Assembly: GCA_018715345.1 (NCBI GenBank)
Contig: DVLT01000046.1
Location: 62,001-126,000, forward strand
Direction of reading: 5' to 3'
DNA from: Candidatus Onthocola gallistercoris
GTDB taxonomy: Bacteria; Bacillota; Clostridia; Lachnospirales; Lachnospiraceae
Length of the DNA: 64,000 bases
Shown here: in pieces, positions 1 through 9,194 of the stretch
Position numbering within the stretch: position 1 is the first letter of the stretch
How the letters are laid out: every line of letters begins with the position of its first letter
Translations under genes and position numbers: made by a program
Notes under the pieces: model-generated
Database searches by the model: none
What the model was told of the DNA's origin: nothing
What the model saw: only the letters and a program-made list of their open reading frames with translations

Positions 1-879
1 CATAATACAGCCAATGATGCTTCAGCAGCGAATGAAGTGGCCTATATGATCAGCAATAATAATGAGGTATCCTTCCATTATGCTGTGGATGATAAGGAGA
101 TTGTGCAGGGCGTTCCGGAAAATCGGAATACGTGGAACGCCGGAGATGGTAACGGCCCTGGAAACAGGAAGTCCATATCGGTGGAAATCTGTTACAGTAA
201 GTCGGGCGGCGACCGGTTCATTCAGGCTGAGAAGAACGCTGCCGAGTTTGTGGCGAGGATCCTGAAACAGCACGGATGGGGCATAGACCGCGTGAAGAAG
301 CACCAGGACTGGAATGGAAAATATTGTCCACACAGGACTCTGGATATGGGATGGGATCGCTTCTTAAATATGGTTAAGAGCCACATGGATGGAAATACTC
401 AGCCGTCCGTTCCTCAGACACCGTCGAAACCCTCCGGATCCACGCCGACCAACCAGACCGTACATGCTTATTACCGCGTTCGAACCCAGAAGCACGGCTG
501 GCTTCCGGAAGTCACAGATCTGTCCGATTATGCCGGCTGGGAGGATTCCTCAATCACTGATGTGGCCATCCGGGTATCTGATGGCTCTGTCAAGTACAGG
601 GTACATACCGGAGGCCGCTGGCTGCCTTATGTGACCGGCTGTAATATCAATGATGATCAGAACGGCTATGCCGGCATTCATACGCCTATTGATGCTATCG
701 AAGTGTATTATTATACTCCGGATAGCATCCGGCCGTATAAGCGGGCTAAGTACCGTGTGGCGCCGGTCGGCGCCAGCTATTATCCGTATCAATATGACAA
801 TGAGATAGGAAACGGACAGGATGGTTATGCAGGAGATCTGAAGAACAAGATCGGAAAATTCCAGCTGTGCATTGAGTAA
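1..879 (+). CDS. N-acetylmuramoyl-L-alanine amidase (endolysin-like), 5' partial
   Basis: The reading frame is open from base 1, so the N-terminus lies outside the window; 292 residues are visible. The visible protein begins at an H-N-T motif typical of the first zinc ligand of Amidase_2 enzymes, continues through FHYAVDD and NTWNAGDG, and has a later CPHRTLD motif that would hold another zinc histidine. These enzymes cut the bond between muramic acid and L-alanine in peptidoglycan. A Pro/Ser/Thr linker (about visible residues 125-145) leads to a C-terminal half rich in aromatic residues with repeated YAG/GYAG motifs, which I infer binds cell wall. This layout is common in phage endolysins of Clostridia. 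A terminator follows directly. It could also be a host autolysin; the toxin cassette and tRNA gene nearby favour a prophage or element remnant. Confidence 0.85.
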   Translation, partial: HNTANDASAANEVAYMISNNNEVSFHYAVDDKEIVQGVPENRNTWNAGDGNGPGNRKSISVEICYSKSGGDRFIQAEKNAAEFVARILKQHGWGIDRVKKHQDWNGKYCPHRTLDMGWDRFLNMVKSHMDGNTQPSVPQTPSKPSGSTPTNQTVHAYYRVRTQKHGWLPEVTDLSDYAGWEDSSITDVAIRVSDGSVKYRVHTGGRWLPYVTGCNINDDQNGYAGIHTPIDAIEVYYYTPDSIRPYKRAKYRVAPVGASYYPYQYDNEIGNGQDGYAGDLKNKIGKFQLCIE

Positions 880-903
880 TGATGGCACAATAAAATTACA
901 TAT

Positions 904-936
904 GGACTCGCCGGGAAACCGGCGGGTCCTTTTTTT
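904..936 (+). terminator. Rho-independent terminator after the amidase
   Basis: An 11-bp stem (904-914 with 919-929, one G-T wobble) with a GAAA loop is followed by a run of seven T. It lies 24 bases after the amidase stop codon. Confidence 0.9.
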
Positions 937-968
937 AATGCCCAAAATGTAAGAAGATTAGATGATGC

Positions 969-997
969 TGGAAACAAACAGACGTGTGTGGTATAAT
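969..997 (+). promoter_or_regulatory. Promoter of the type I toxin mRNA
   Basis: TATAAT at 992-997 is preceded by TGG (extended -10) and, 17 bases upstream, by TGGAAA at 969-974 (4 of 6 matches to the -35 consensus). Transcription would start near 1003-1005, giving a 5' leader of about 40 bases. In that leader CCTCC at 1011-1015 can pair with the GGGAGG ribosome binding site at 1031-1036. Confidence 0.7.
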
Positions 998-998
998 G

Positions 999-1025
999 CT
1001 TCTGTTGCCGCCTCCTATACTGGCA
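999..1025 (+). repeat. Direct repeats in toxin 5' region (DRa/DRb-like)
   Basis: CTTCTGTTGCC (999-1009) and TACTGGCA (1018-1025) recur at 1242-1261 as CTTCTCTTTGCC and TACTGGCA. In Fst/par loci such repeats let the antisense RNA pair with the 5' end of the toxin mRNA. Confidence 0.65.
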
Positions 1026-1044
1026 CGGAAGGGAGGTGTCTTGC

Positions 1045-1131
1045 GTGGATATTATTATTTCTCTTACTGTTGCCGTTACGGCAGGTGTGATTTGCCATCT
1101 CATCTGCAAATGGTTGGACGGTGACAAGTAA
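1045..1131 (+). CDS. Small hydrophobic toxin, Fst/type I TA-like (28 aa)
   Basis: A GTG start at 1045 has a strong GGGAGGTG ribosome binding site 6-7 bases upstream. The 28-residue product is one membrane helix (about residues 3-20) followed by a short charged tail ending KWLDGDK. Short hydrophobic peptides with a charged Trp-containing tail are typical of Fst-like type I toxins, which damage the membrane when their antisense RNA is lost. The surroundings support this: its own promoter, direct repeats, a leader that can hide the ribosome binding site, and a converging antisense transcription unit sharing the terminator. I do not recognise an exact family member, so the assignment rests on architecture and sequence character. 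It is too short to appear in ordinary gene calls. Confidence 0.7.
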   Translation: MDIIISLTVAVTAGVICHLICKWLDGDK

Positions 1132-1183
1132 CCGGCAACCAGCCTATGGGTTTAAGCCTTCCCATTGCCAAAAGTAGGAATAG

Positions 1184-1214
1184 AAAACCCCGGAGGTTGC
1201 AGCTCCGGGGTTTT
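1184..1214. terminator. Bidirectional terminator shared by toxin and antisense RNA
   Basis: A perfect 12-bp inverted repeat, AAAACCCCGGAG / CTCCGGGGTTTT, with a 7-base loop. It has T runs on both strands, so it can end transcripts coming from either side. Confidence 0.9.
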
Positions 1215-1254
1215 CGTTTGCCATCTTGCATGGACTTATTACTTCTCTTTGCCT
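1184..1254 (-). ncRNA. Antisense RNA antitoxin candidate (about 70 nt)
   Basis: A minus-strand promoter at 1261-1289 would start an RNA near 1254 that reads left and ends at the perfect palindrome 1184-1214. The RNA begins with the complement of the CTTCTCTTTGCC repeat (1242-1253), so its 5' end can pair with the matching repeat in the toxin mRNA leader. The size and convergent layout match RNA II of Fst/par loci. The exact ends are inferred. Confidence 0.6.
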
Positions 1255-1261
1255 ACTGGCA
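1242..1261 (+). repeat. Second copy of the toxin-antitoxin direct repeats
   Basis: CTTCTCTTTGCC directly followed by TACTGGCA. It matches the repeats at 999-1025 but lacks the 8-base insertion found there. It lies at the predicted 5' end of the antisense RNA. Confidence 0.65.
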
Positions 1262-1289
1262 TTATAGCATATGCGATTCTAAAATGCAA
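1261..1289 (-). promoter_or_regulatory. Minus-strand promoter of the antisense RNA
   Basis: Read on the minus strand: TTGCAT (1284-1289), a 17-base spacer, then a perfect TATAAT (1261-1266) preceded by TGC (extended -10). It points left, towards the toxin gene. Confidence 0.75.
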
Positions 1290-1459
1290 TATTCGCAGGG
1301 ATGTGAATTATCTACAGAAATTCGTGTGATATTTCGTGTTGCATCATCTGGAAAAATACCGTTAAATATGGAAGAAACACGATTATTTCGGCAAAGTAAA
1401 AACGCCGACAAACCTTGAATTTATCGGCGTTCCCCGTGTTTCGTGTATCCTTGAAAGAA
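1290..1459. other. Non-coding stretch with hairpin and short repeats next to tRNA-Gly
   Basis: I see no gene here. It holds an 8-bp stem (AACGCCGA 1401-1408 with TCGGCGTT 1424-1431) and short repeated words such as TTTCGTGT and CCTTGAA close to the 3' end of the tRNA gene. It could be the scar of an element end, but I cannot show this. Confidence 0.35.
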
Positions 1460-1530
1460 AGCAGATAGCGGGAATCGAACCCGTCTCTCCAGCTTGGGAA
1501 GCTGGCGTTCTACCGATGAACTATATCTGC
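1460..1530 (-). tRNA. tRNA-Gly (anticodon CCC)
   Basis: The reverse complement folds into a cloverleaf. The acceptor stem GCAGATA pairs with TATCTGC; the D arm is GTTC/GAAC; the anticodon stem CCAGC/GCTGG holds the loop TTCCCAA with anticodon CCC. The T loop is TTCGATT and the discriminator base is U. The T stem has one A-C mismatch at its first pair. CCA is not encoded. The 3' end faces the phage-like genes on the left, the usual side for element insertion. Confidence 0.93.
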
Positions 1531-1546
1531 ATTTAAGCTATCTCTT

Positions 1547-1574
1547 ATTTTAACATGGTTTTAAAATTAGTCAA
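1547..1574 (-). promoter_or_regulatory. Promoter of tRNA-Gly
   Basis: On the minus strand TTGACT (1569-1574) and TAAAAT (1547-1552) are 16 bases apart, about 17 bases upstream of the tRNA 5' end. Confidence 0.55.
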
Positions 1575-1693
1575 TAGTTATGTTTTTATCTTTACATTAC
1601 AAATAGAAATTTAACATCAGTATAGTTTTCTGGAAAAGGTTATGATATACTGTTCTGGATAAAAACAGGTTTTTGACTGCGAGGAGGGACGGC

Positions 1694-2569
1694 ATGAAAA
1701 AGAGTGTTAAGATGTTTTCATCTGTAAAAGAGTGGGGGATGATCCTGGTCGGTGCAGCCATCTTTTCGGCTTCCATCAATACTTTCATTACACCCTTGGG
1801 GCTGTTTAACGGGGGGTTCCTGGGGATTTCCCAGCTGCTTCGGGAACTGATGCTTTTTCTGTTCCCATCTATCCAGGGCAATGTGGATCTTTCCGGGATC
1901 ATCTATTTTGTTTTGAATATACCCGTGCTCATATTGGCACGAAAACGTCTGGGCGGCCTTTTCTTTGCGAAAACGGTGTTTTGTGTTTGCTGCTACAGCG
2001 TATTGCTGGCGGTCATCCCGGTACCGACAGAGGCAGTGCTAGATGACAAGATCGTCTCCTGTTTGATCGGCGGCCTGATCTGCGGGATCGGCATCGGCAT
2101 CACCTTGATCGCCGGCGCTTCCGGCGGCGGAGAAGAAGTGCTGGGCGTTATTTTGTCCCAGCGGCGAAACCTGACAGTGGGGAATGTGGCCATGATCATC
2201 AACGTCCTGGTCTTTGGGACGTGCCTGATCGTCTATGATATGACAACTGTGGTTTATTCGGCGCTATTTGCAGCATTTACATATCTGGCTATGGATAAAG
2301 TACATCTTCAGAATATCACGACCAGTATGGTCATCATCACGAAAAAAGATGGAATGGAGCAGGAGATATTCCGGCATGTCCAGCGGGGTGTGACGGAATG
2401 GACAGGACGCGGCGGTTACAGTAAAGAAGATGCCCGCATCCTGCTGACGGTCCTTTCTAAAAAAGAGGCGCTCTATCTTCGGTCTTTTCTGCAGGAATAT
2501 GATCCGGATTGCTTTATCATCACCAGCGAGAATGTGGAAGTACATGGGAATTTTGTTAAGAGGGTTTGA
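1694..2569 (+). CDS. YitT family membrane protein (DUF161/DUF2179)
   Basis: This 291-residue protein has several hydrophobic helices in its first two thirds, a glycine-rich GASGGGEEVLG motif after the fourth helix, and a soluble C-terminal domain of about 80 residues with the DUF2179 pattern (MVIITKKDG ... VLSKKE ... DPDCFIIT). Family members are widespread in Firmicutes; their function is largely unknown, and some are linked to transport or stress. The ATG at 1694 is chosen over an upstream TTG (1673) because AGGAGG at 1682-1687 sits 6 bases before it. An extended -10 (TGA TATACT, 1643-1651) lies upstream. It is followed after 62 bases by a separate gene for a surface protein. Confidence 0.88.
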   Translation: MKKSVKMFSSVKEWGMILVGAAIFSASINTFITPLGLFNGGFLGISQLLRELMLFLFPSIQGNVDLSGIIYFVLNIPVLILARKRLGGLFFAKTVFCVCCYSVLLAVIPVPTEAVLDDKIVSCLIGGLICGIGIGITLIAGASGGGEEVLGVILSQRRNLTVGNVAMIINVLVFGTCLIVYDMTTVVYSALFAAFTYLAMDKVHLQNITTSMVIITKKDGMEQEIFRHVQRGVTEWTGRGGYSKEDARILLTVLSKKEALYLRSFLQEYDPDCFIITSENVEVHGNFVKRV

Positions 2570-2631
2570 GTGCCGCAAAAGAGAAAGAACTGCGTTTGCG
2601 CGGATCATTTCTGGATAATTGAGGTGTGACC

Positions 2632-5274
2632 ATGAAATTGAAAAGAATACTGGCTTTGTGCGGAGTGACTTTCGGGTGCCTTTGCGCAGGAGCTTCTGGT
2701 TTTGGGCTCCATGTTCCCGCAAGGGAAGCATGGGCTCTCGGGTCGGTTGATAATATATCAGAGATCAAAAGTATGCGCCAGACCATAGCACTGGTGGACT
2801 GGGAGAAACGTATCTACCGGCTTCAATATGAGATTGAAAGTGAAAGCAGGCAGGCGGAGCAGATCCGCATTTATGCGGGTGAAGATTTCTGCTTTACGGA
2901 CGTTGACGGCAATGGGTTGGAAAAAGGCGTATGGGTGGATATGGACGGCAATCCGGTTGAAGCGGACGGTACAGGACAAAATGGTCAGGTTTGCCAGTCC
3001 GAAGAAGGATGGTATATCCTGTGGGACGGTCCGGAATTGGGGAATTGGGAGTCCCATACGCTTTATATCCGTGCCAGTGACGATTTTGCCGGCGGTAATA
3101 ATGTGACCGTGGGTATCCTTGGAAAATCCGGCGTCTATCTGGATCAAGAGGGAGAAAAAGCAGATATCCCATTTGATACAACGACGGTCAATGTCCATAT
3201 AGGTCTGACTTGTGAAGATAAACAGCTTAATGTGATGAAAGGGTTGGAGGTATCCGATGAGGCTTTGGAGGACTATGCGGTCCTTTATCCATCCAGCCTA
3301 TGGGGGGATGTGTCGGATATACCGCTGGCGGGCCAGTGGTATGAAGTAAAAGATGGCCAGGAAACGGCTGTGGGTCAGGAGATAAGAGGATCGAGTTATG
3401 TGCTTCCGGCCGGATATCTTGAGTCGTTGACGCCAGCCTCATCCTACCGTTTGAAACTGTACAGCGTGGGAGCGGTCTCCACCAGTCAGTCCAGGGATAA
3501 CAGCGGTGGATATGAGAATGTCTGTTCCATAAAACAGCCGCTTGCGTCGGCTGAATTTGCCATGAAAGAGATTTATGGTCAGATCGACCTGACAGTATGG
3601 CTAAAGCAATTTCCCTATAAAGATGAAATTTCAACATTTGCCTTTGAACTGTATCAGGCGGATGGAGATAACCAGGCAGTGACGAGTGAAAACAGCGTGG
3701 GAGTATATGAAGTGGTCTTTGACAGCAAGGAGGAAAAACGCTCTGAAAGCGCCCGGATCACTGGGCTGGAAGCCGGATGGTATACATTGGTCCCGCTGAC
3801 GCCGGAAGGGGATTATGTGGAGCTTTTAGAACAGCGCCGGGATAATCAATATCCGGTGGCAAAGACAGGAAATGGAGCGGGCATCAACTTCCATATCGGG
3901 GAGGTACTTCCTGCCGAGTCAGGATATCAGATGGTAAATTATCTGGGTCAGGAGACAGGAGATACCACATCGGATATCCCTGTGACGGTGGACTATTACT
4001 ATAAAGAAACGTATTATCCGGTCCGATATACGGCGAATAATCCGGAAGGGACGATCCTCAATGGAGAAGCGCCGGAAGACGCGACCCGGTATAAAGCCGG
4101 CGATACGGTGAAGGTCCAGGGCAGCGGCAATATGGAAGTGGAAGGATATGTGTTTGCCGGTTGGGCGTTGACTCCGGGGGACGGCATATATAAAGAAGGC
4201 GAGGAACTGTATTCGGATACAGACATAAAAGGTACGCAGGTGTCCGATGAGACGGTCATGCCAGAGGATGGCCTGGAACTGTACGGACGCTGGATCAGGG
4301 TTTATAAGGTGGCCTATGACGGCAATACAGCCACAGACGGCGAAGCGCCTGTGGACGATCAGGGCAGCGCCGGCGGCAATACCTATTACAGTGATGATAC
4401 GGTCACAGTAAAGGATGCGGGCAGTCTGGTCAAGACCGATGCGGACGGTACTCTTTATGAATTTGCCGGCTGGAATGACAGACAGGACGGCAATGGGAAT
4501 GCCTATGAACCCGGCGATACTTTTAAGATAGACAAGTCAGACGTGACCCTGTATGCCCAGTGGATACCAGTGGACACCCAGTCCTATGCCGTCAGCTACT
4601 TACTCAATCTTCCAGAGGATCTGGCTATCGAAGGCGAGATACCAGCGGATTCCCGGAAATATAAAACCGGAGAGATGGTATCTGTCTTGGATAAAGGTAC
4701 GCTGGATCTGAGGCATTATATATTTGCAGGGTGGGCCCTTACATCCAGTGAGGATGGCCTGTACGTACCAGGCGAGACGCTTTATCGGGCCTCTCAGGAC
4801 GAGGAGACCGGAATAAAGACAGAAAGTGCGGTGGCCATGCCGGAAAATGGTCTGAGACTTTACAGTCGGTGGATACCGCTTTACAGTGTTTCTTACTTGG
4901 CCAATGCAGATGGTGTGGAAGGTGTGCCGGCGCAGGAAGAATACATGGAAAAAGAGATGGTGGAAGTGGACGATGGTTCCGGGCTTTACAGGGAAGGCTA
5001 TGTGTTCATGGGCTGGAATACCCGTCCGGACGGCAGTGGTCAGTCTTATGACAGCGGCCTGACATTTAATATGCCAGCGGAGGATATGGTTCTATATGCC
5101 CAGTGGGACCGGGTGCCGGAACCGGAAACGCAAGAGGGCACGGATCAGATAAAACGGCCGGAAAATGACAGAGGCTTTATCGTCACTGCCGTCTGCCTGG
5201 CGGGAGTGGCCATCGTGGCGTTGTATATCCTATGGAAATGGCTGAGACAGAAACTGGACAATAGAAGTAAATAA
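2632..5274 (+). CDS. Large surface protein with InlB B-type repeats
   Basis: 880 residues. An N-terminal signal peptide (KRILALCGV core, cleavage likely near AWA at about residue 35) is followed by about 420 residues of unrecognised extracellular sequence. Four Listeria-Bacteroides (InlB B / Flg_new) repeats then begin near residues 461, 559, 653 and 752. Each has a central AGW or MGW motif and ends in YGRW, YAQW, YSRW and YAQW. A single membrane helix (about 849-868) and a basic tail KWLRQKLDNRSK close the protein, so it is probably membrane anchored; I see no LPXTG motif. Such proteins are cell-surface adhesin-like, with unknown ligands. Start ATG 2632 has GAGGTG at 2621-2626. The next gene, an EutQ-like cupin, starts only 14 bases later and may be co-transcribed. 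Confidence 0.85.
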   Translation: MKLKRILALCGVTFGCLCAGASGFGLHVPAREAWALGSVDNISEIKSMRQTIALVDWEKRIYRLQYEIESESRQAEQIRIYAGEDFCFTDVDGNGLEKGVWVDMDGNPVEADGTGQNGQVCQSEEGWYILWDGPELGNWESHTLYIRASDDFAGGNNVTVGILGKSGVYLDQEGEKADIPFDTTTVNVHIGLTCEDKQLNVMKGLEVSDEALEDYAVLYPSSLWGDVSDIPLAGQWYEVKDGQETAVGQEIRGSSYVLPAGYLESLTPASSYRLKLYSVGAVSTSQSRDNSGGYENVCSIKQPLASAEFAMKEIYGQIDLTVWLKQFPYKDEISTFAFELYQADGDNQAVTSENSVGVYEVVFDSKEEKRSESARITGLEAGWYTLVPLTPEGDYVELLEQRRDNQYPVAKTGNGAGINFHIGEVLPAESGYQMVNYLGQETGDTTSDIPVTVDYYYKETYYPVRYTANNPEGTILNGEAPEDATRYKAGDTVKVQGSGNMEVEGYVFAGWALTPGDGIYKEGEELYSDTDIKGTQVSDETVMPEDGLELYGRWIRVYKVAYDGNTATDGEAPVDDQGSAGGNTYYSDDTVTVKDAGSLVKTDADGTLYEFAGWNDRQDGNGNAYEPGDTFKIDKSDVTLYAQWIPVDTQSYAVSYLLNLPEDLAIEGEIPADSRKYKTGEMVSVLDKGTLDLRHYIFAGWALTSSEDGLYVPGETLYRASQDEETGIKTESAVAMPENGLRLYSRWIPLYSVSYLANADGVEGVPAQEEYMEKEMVEVDDGSGLYREGYVFMGWNTRPDGSGQSYDSGLTFNMPAEDMVLYAQWDRVPEPETQEGTDQIKRPENDRGFIVTAVCLAGVAIVALYILWKWLRQKLDNRSK

Positions 5275-5288
5275 AAGGGGGATAATAT

Positions 5289-5723
5289 ATGACAGCAGAT
5301 AAAGATATGATCCAGGAGATCGTGGAAAAGGTCCTGAAGGAACTGGCTAAAAAAGATGAAGGGTTTGAAAAGGATAAGGATCCCAGCGGCATTTTAAGAG
5401 TACGGACGGAAACGGTCAAATGTGAACCTTTTGCAGGCGCTCCGGGTGTGGGCCTGAAAGATGTGGTTTCTCTGGAAGAGTCGCCCCATATGGGAGCAGG
5501 TGTCATGGAATTGGATCATACCAGTTTTGAGTGGACGTTAAATTACGATGAGTTTGATATGGTGATCGATGGTGTGTTGGAGATTGAGATCGATGGACGG
5601 GTTGTAACTGGCTATGCCGGCGATATCATCTATATTCCGGCGGGAAGCCACATCCATTTCCAGACACCGTCTAAAACCCGTTATGCCTACTTTACCTACC
5701 CTGCTGACTGGCAGCAGCAGTAA
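5289..5723 (+). CDS. EutQ-like cupin protein, orphan copy
   Basis: 144 residues. The N-terminal segment of about 30 residues is helical and charged (MIQEIVEKVLKELAKK), like the encapsulation-type tail of microcompartment proteins. It is followed by a cupin barrel with the EutQ patterns GAGVMELDHTSFEWTLNYDE and GDIIYIPAGSHIHFQTP. EutQ belongs to ethanolamine-utilisation microcompartments, where acetate-kinase activity has been reported for some members. No other eut gene is in the window, so this is an orphan or a gene recruited to another task. It lies 14 bases after the surface-protein gene with AGGGGG as ribosome binding site. The gene ends just before the hairpin that covers the eno ribosome binding site. 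Confidence 0.78.
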   Translation: MTADKDMIQEIVEKVLKELAKKDEGFEKDKDPSGILRVRTETVKCEPFAGAPGVGLKDVVSLEESPHMGAGVMELDHTSFEWTLNYDEFDMVIDGVLEIEIDGRVVTGYAGDIIYIPAGSHIHFQTPSKTRYAYFTYPADWQQQ

Positions 5724-5732
5724 AATATGAAT

Positions 5733-7093
<1,361 letters not shown>

Positions 7094-7120
7094 TTTCGCG
7101 ATTTAATTGGCTAAAGTTTA

Positions 7121-7149
7121 TTGACAAATCCTTTACAGATAACTATAAT
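7121..7149 (+). promoter_or_regulatory. Consensus promoter of ilvN-ilvC
   Basis: A perfect TTGACA (7121-7126), a 17-base spacer and a perfect TATAAT (7144-7149). The start of transcription is expected near 7156, just before a hairpin. Confidence 0.9.
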
Positions 7150-7158
7150 GAGGACATC

Positions 7159-7182
7159 GGGCACTTCGGACTCGAAGTGCCC
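7159..7182 (+). promoter_or_regulatory. 5'-end hairpin in the ilvN leader
   Basis: GGGCACTTCG (7159-7168) pairs perfectly with CGAAGTGCCC (7173-7182) around a 4-base loop, followed by TGATTTTATTG. It lies at the very 5' end of the predicted mRNA, 28 bases before the ilvN start. It could be a weak attenuator or an mRNA-stabilising structure. There is no room for a T-box. Confidence 0.7.
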
Positions 7183-7209
7183 TGATTTTATTGAGAGGAA
7201 GGTGCATTG

Positions 7210-7713
7210 ATGGAACAGAAACGAGTATTTTCATTGCTGGTAGACAATACTTCCGGTGTTTTAAGCCGTGCAGCCGGGCTTTTTTCCCGCCGCGGTTATA
7301 ATATAGACAGCCTCACAGTGGGCACGACTTATGACCCGAGATACTCCCGGATGACCGTTGTGGTCCATGGAGATGATCTGATCTTGGAGCAGATCGAAAA
7401 ACAGCTCCGAAAGATGGAAGATGTGATCGATGTCAAGATGCTGGCAGATGGCGGAGCTGTTTGCCGTGAACTTGTCCTCATCAAAGTCCGGGCTAAAGAG
7501 GGGCAGCGTCAGGATATCATCGCCGTGGCCAACGTATTCCGGGCCAATGTGGTAGATGTGGGAAGTGATTCCATGATCATCGAGCTGACAGGCAACGAAT
7601 CTAAACTGAATGCGTTTATTGAATTGATACATAATTATGAGATCCTCGAACTGGCCCGGACTGGTCTTACCGGACTGACCCGGGGCTCGGAAAGTGTCCT
7701 TTATCTGGACTGA
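7210..7713 (+). CDS. ilvN: Acetolactate synthase small (regulatory) subunit
   Basis: 167 residues, usual for the family. The N-terminal ACT domain (about residues 5-75, with RVFSLLVDN, SGVLSRAAGLFSRRGYNI and SRMTVVVHGD) binds branched-chain amino acids and gives feedback control to the catalytic subunit IlvB. The C-terminal domain contains RELVLIKV and VDVGSDSMIIELTG. ATG 7210 is preferred over TTG 7207, with GGAAGG as ribosome binding site. It is followed after 75 bases by ilvC. The large subunit ilvB is about 22 kb away at 30038, which is unusual because the two are commonly adjacent. Confidence 0.93.
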   Translation: MEQKRVFSLLVDNTSGVLSRAAGLFSRRGYNIDSLTVGTTYDPRYSRMTVVVHGDDLILEQIEKQLRKMEDVIDVKMLADGGAVCRELVLIKVRAKEGQRQDIIAVANVFRANVVDVGSDSMIIELTGNESKLNAFIELIHNYEILELARTGLTGLTRGSESVLYLD

Positions 7714-7752
7714 TCGTGTTTCTAATAATATACACTCGTTGCGTATTATTAA

Positions 7753-8799
<1,047 letters not shown>

Positions 8800-8823
8800 A
8801 ATTTGCGGATGATTGTACAAAAA

Positions 8824-8858
8824 CAGCTCCGGCATATATGTGGCCGGAGCTGCTTTTT
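8824..8858 (+). terminator. Terminator after ilvC
   Basis: CAGCTCCGGC (8824-8833) pairs with GCCGGAGCTG (8843-8852), followed by CTTTTTAT. Confidence 0.9.
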
Positions 8859-9013
8859 ATTTCCCGCGAGACGGCAGAAACAGCGGTTTTCATCAAAAAT
8901 GATAATTTATGCACGTTTGCATTATTGAGTATAATATCTAAGTAAATATGTTAATTTTGTGTCCGCATTACCAAATACTTACAAAAACTTCACACGGAAG
9001 TGCAAATGTTTTG

Positions 9014-9042
9014 TTGACAATAGACAGCATTTATGGCATAAT
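9014..9042 (+). promoter_or_regulatory. Promoter of the peptide-transporter operon
   Basis: TTGACA (9014-9019), a 17-base spacer and CATAAT (9037-9042) with an upstream TGG. The space between ilvC and the binding-protein gene (8859-9194) contains no gene. A second possible promoter (TTATGC, 17 bases, TATAAT at 8930-8935) lies upstream. The leader from the main promoter is about 145 bases, long and A-rich. Confidence 0.75.
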
Positions 9043-9194
9043 AAAACACGTGTTAAGTACTGATTATAACAAAAAGTATTAACGAGAACATTGATCAGTG
9101 CATTTTAAAAGGAGTGATGCAAAAACATTCATTTATCTCTTGAGATTTTTAAGTGCAAACTTAAAATAAATTTTATAAAGAAGGAGAGAAAACA

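Noticed and set aside
1146-1418. 90-residue open frame across the antisense RNA and tRNA-proximal region
   Set aside because: It crosses a perfect terminator and both antisense elements, lacks a ribosome binding site and has no protein-like pattern.
7150-7209. T-box or leader-peptide attenuation before ilvN
   Set aside because: The leader is about 55 bases, with no T-box sequence and no Leu/Val/Ile codon run.
7723-7751. Terminator between ilvN and ilvC
   Set aside because: The repeat is only A and T with no T run directly after the right arm, so it is unlikely to end transcription.
9112-9156. Possible leader peptide ATG after AAGGAGTG in the dppA-like leader
   Set aside because: The ribosome binding site is only about 2 bases from the ATG and the 8-codon peptide shows no regulatory codon run.
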